A DNA stretch of 64,000 nt from JAVBJV01 sp031546815 (lineage in GTDB: Bacteria; Pseudomonadota; Alphaproteobacteria; Acetobacterales; Acetobacteraceae), in the NCBI GenBank assembly GCA_031546815.1, contig JAVBJV010000021.1, positions 1-64,000 on the forward strand, written 5' to 3'. Made by a program: the position numbers and the translations under genes. Of this stretch, positions 62,855 to 64,000 are shown piece by piece. Position 1 is the stretch's first letter; each line of letters begins with the position of its first letter. The notes below the pieces were generated by a model, which was not told the origin of the DNA, searched no databases, and saw nothing but the letters and a program-made list of their open reading frames with translations.

Positions 62855-63568
62855 TTGAGCAAAAAAGAACTTGAAGGCCGTATCGCACTGGTGACCGGCG
62901 CATCGCGCGGGATTGGTGCAGCGGCCGCCGTCGAACTGGCGAAGCGCGGCGCGCATGTGGTGCTGCTGTCCCGCACACAGGGCGGTCTGGAAGAAACCGA
63001 CGACCGCATCCGTGCGGCAGGCGGCTCGGCCACGCTGGTGCCGTTCGACCTGCGTCAGGACGACAAGATTGATCCGCTCGGCCCGTCGATCTACGAACGC
63101 TTCGGCAAGCTGGACATTCTGGTGCATGCGGCCGGGCTGCTGGGGCAGCTCAGCCCCGTGGCGCATATCCAGCCGCGCGACTGGACCGAAGTGATGGGCG
63201 TGAACCTCACGTCGACCTGGCGGCTGATCCGCACGACGGAACCGTTGCTGCGTGCGTCGGACGCCGGGCGTGCGGTGTTCCCCACCCCCGGTCTGGCCAC
63301 ACAGCCGAAGGCCTATTGGGGGCTGTACGGGGCAAGCAAGGCGGCGCTGAACCACCTCATCCAGACTTGGGCATTGGAACTGGCGACTACGCCGATCCGT
63401 GTGAACCTGTTCGATCCGGGCATTGTTGCCTCGCAGTTGCGCAGCATGGCGATGCCGGGCGAAAATCCGGATACATTGACGCAGCCGGAAGATATCGCCC
63501 CGGCGATGATCGACCTGTGTCTGCCCGGCGAAACGCGCCAGGGGCAGATCGTCACCCTCGCAGCCTGA
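62855..63568 (+). CDS. short-chain dehydrogenase/reductase with altered catalytic serine
   Basis: 237 aa from a TTG start with GAGTAAAG upstream. NAD(P)-binding TGASRGIG (14-21), HAAG in place of NNAG, and Y158-x3-K162 (YGASK). The serine expected 13 residues before the Tyr is Pro145 (VFPTPG; relatives have a TSG or SSG type motif). The gene may therefore encode a weak or non-reducing SDR. Between purF and lptF, with short gaps. Confidence 0.85.
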   Translation: MSKKELEGRIALVTGASRGIGAAAAVELAKRGAHVVLLSRTQGGLEETDDRIRAAGGSATLVPFDLRQDDKIDPLGPSIYERFGKLDILVHAAGLLGQLSPVAHIQPRDWTEVMGVNLTSTWRLIRTTEPLLRASDAGRAVFPTPGLATQPKAYWGLYGASKAALNHLIQTWALELATTPIRVNLFDPGIVASQLRSMAMPGENPDTLTQPEDIAPAMIDLCLPGETRQGQIVTLAA

Positions 63569-63594
63569 AGGATACAAGGCACTAAGGAACCCCG

Positions 63595-64000
63595 ATGACC
63601 GGGCTAGACCGCTACGTCCTGCGCCAGTTGGCATTTGCGCTGATCGCCGTCACCGGCGGTCTGACGCTGCTGATCTGGCTGACACAGTCGCTGCGGTTCG
63701 TGGAACTGGTGGTCAATCGCGGGCTGTCCTTCGCCATCTTCATCCAGCTGACCAGCCTGATGATCCCGCGCTTCGTGGCGGTGATCCTGCCTATCACCAC
63801 CTTCATCGTGGTGCTGTTCGTGTATCAGCGCCTGGCCAGCGACCGCGAACTAGTGGTGATGCGCGCGGCCGGGATCTCGAATGCGGGCATGGCGCGGCCC
63901 GTGCTGACTCTGGCCGCCGCGGTGGTAGGAATTGGCTTTATCCTGCAGCTTTATGTCGTGCCGTGGTCTTACGGCGCGTTCCGTGAATTCCAGTTCGAAC
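63595..64000 (+). CDS. lptF: LPS export ABC transporter permease LptF (3' end cut by the window edge)
   Basis: First 135 residues of a YjgP/YjgQ-family permease: TM1 (LAFALIAVTGGLTLLIWLT), the family motif SLRFVELVVNRGLSFAIF, then LMIPRFVAVILPITTF and the cytoplasmic coupling region RLASDRELVVMRAAGIS. Part of the LptBFG complex that moves lipopolysaccharide to the outer membrane. AAGGA lies 6 nt before the ATG. The family order predicts lptG next. Confidence 0.92.
   Translation, partial: MTGLDRYVLRQLAFALIAVTGGLTLLIWLTQSLRFVELVVNRGLSFAIFIQLTSLMIPRFVAVILPITTFIVVLFVYQRLASDRELVVMRAAGISNAGMARPVLTLAAAVVGIGFILQLYVVPWSYGAFREFQFE

Overview
The window is 64 kb of high-GC chromosomal DNA from an alphaproteobacterium. 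Gene order (rpmH-rnpA-yidD-yidC-engB-argB; dnaB-alr-mlaE-mlaF-...-radA-cvpA-purF) and families that are largely alphaproteobacterial (DUF1150 beside Hsp20, DUF2336) fit the Rhodospirillales, and Acetobacteraceae-like is my best guess. That placement is inferred from memory of gene content, not from a search. Coding density is very high and nearly everything is housekeeping. There is no prophage, insertion sequence, rRNA operon or CRISPR array.

Layout. 1-10720 (- strand): the transcription/translation cluster rplK-rplA-rplJ-rplL-rpoB-rpoC, with rpoC running off the left edge. 10921-12418 (-): a stand-alone CZB zinc-binding protein and argC, which split nusG from rplK. 12675-13904 (-): tRNA-Tyr, tRNA-Gly, tRNA-Trp, secE, nusG. 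14053-18288 (+): rlmB with a long disordered N-terminus, a small conserved-looking ORF, a TerC/CBS/CorC membrane protein and a PEP-mutase-like enzyme. 18464-22913: tRNA-Thr, an unassigned gene, a solitary DNA methyltransferase, an amidohydrolase, DUF1150 and Hsp20 with a sigma32-type promoter. 23035-25234 (+): def-fmt-truA, overlapping by single bases. 25231-28437 (-): dapD-dapE and two membrane proteins. 28574-31170 (+): a diguanylate cyclase coupled to a DUF2336 protein. 31341-35661 (-): rpmH-rnpA-yidD-yidC-engB-argB with a clear sigma70-type promoter. 35995-43497 (+): patatin, tam, an M20 hydrolase, then tkt-gap-pgk. 43555-46281: chrA, Nudix and a secreted protein. 46285-50890 (-): fabD-fabG-acpP-fabF-mltG. 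51148-64000 (+): rpsF-rpsR-rplI, a CFA-synthase family gene, dnaB-alr-mlaE-mlaF, an Xre/RES toxin-antitoxin pair, radA-cvpA-purF, an SDR protein, and lptF, which is cut by the right edge.

The most interesting signal is not a gene. Six copies of an approximately 125-148 bp palindromic intergenic element lie at 12551, 18319, 22096, 31196, 32311 and 48651. All six have the same orientation, and the gene-proximal arm of each starts within about three bases of the stop codon of the upstream minus-strand gene, or at the 3' end of tRNA-Thr. A conserved core (for example GTGAGCACCGGAAGCGCAG) sits between long outer arms. The arms differ in sequence from copy to copy but stay self-complementary, and an inner hairpin shows compensatory changes. 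This looks like a structured RNA or fold-back element placed at 3' ends of genes, including between acpP and fabF and between engB and argB. The second point of interest is an Xre/MbcA-RES toxin-antitoxin module with a predicted leaderless, operator-overlapped promoter, inserted in a housekeeping gene string and overlapping the radA start codon.
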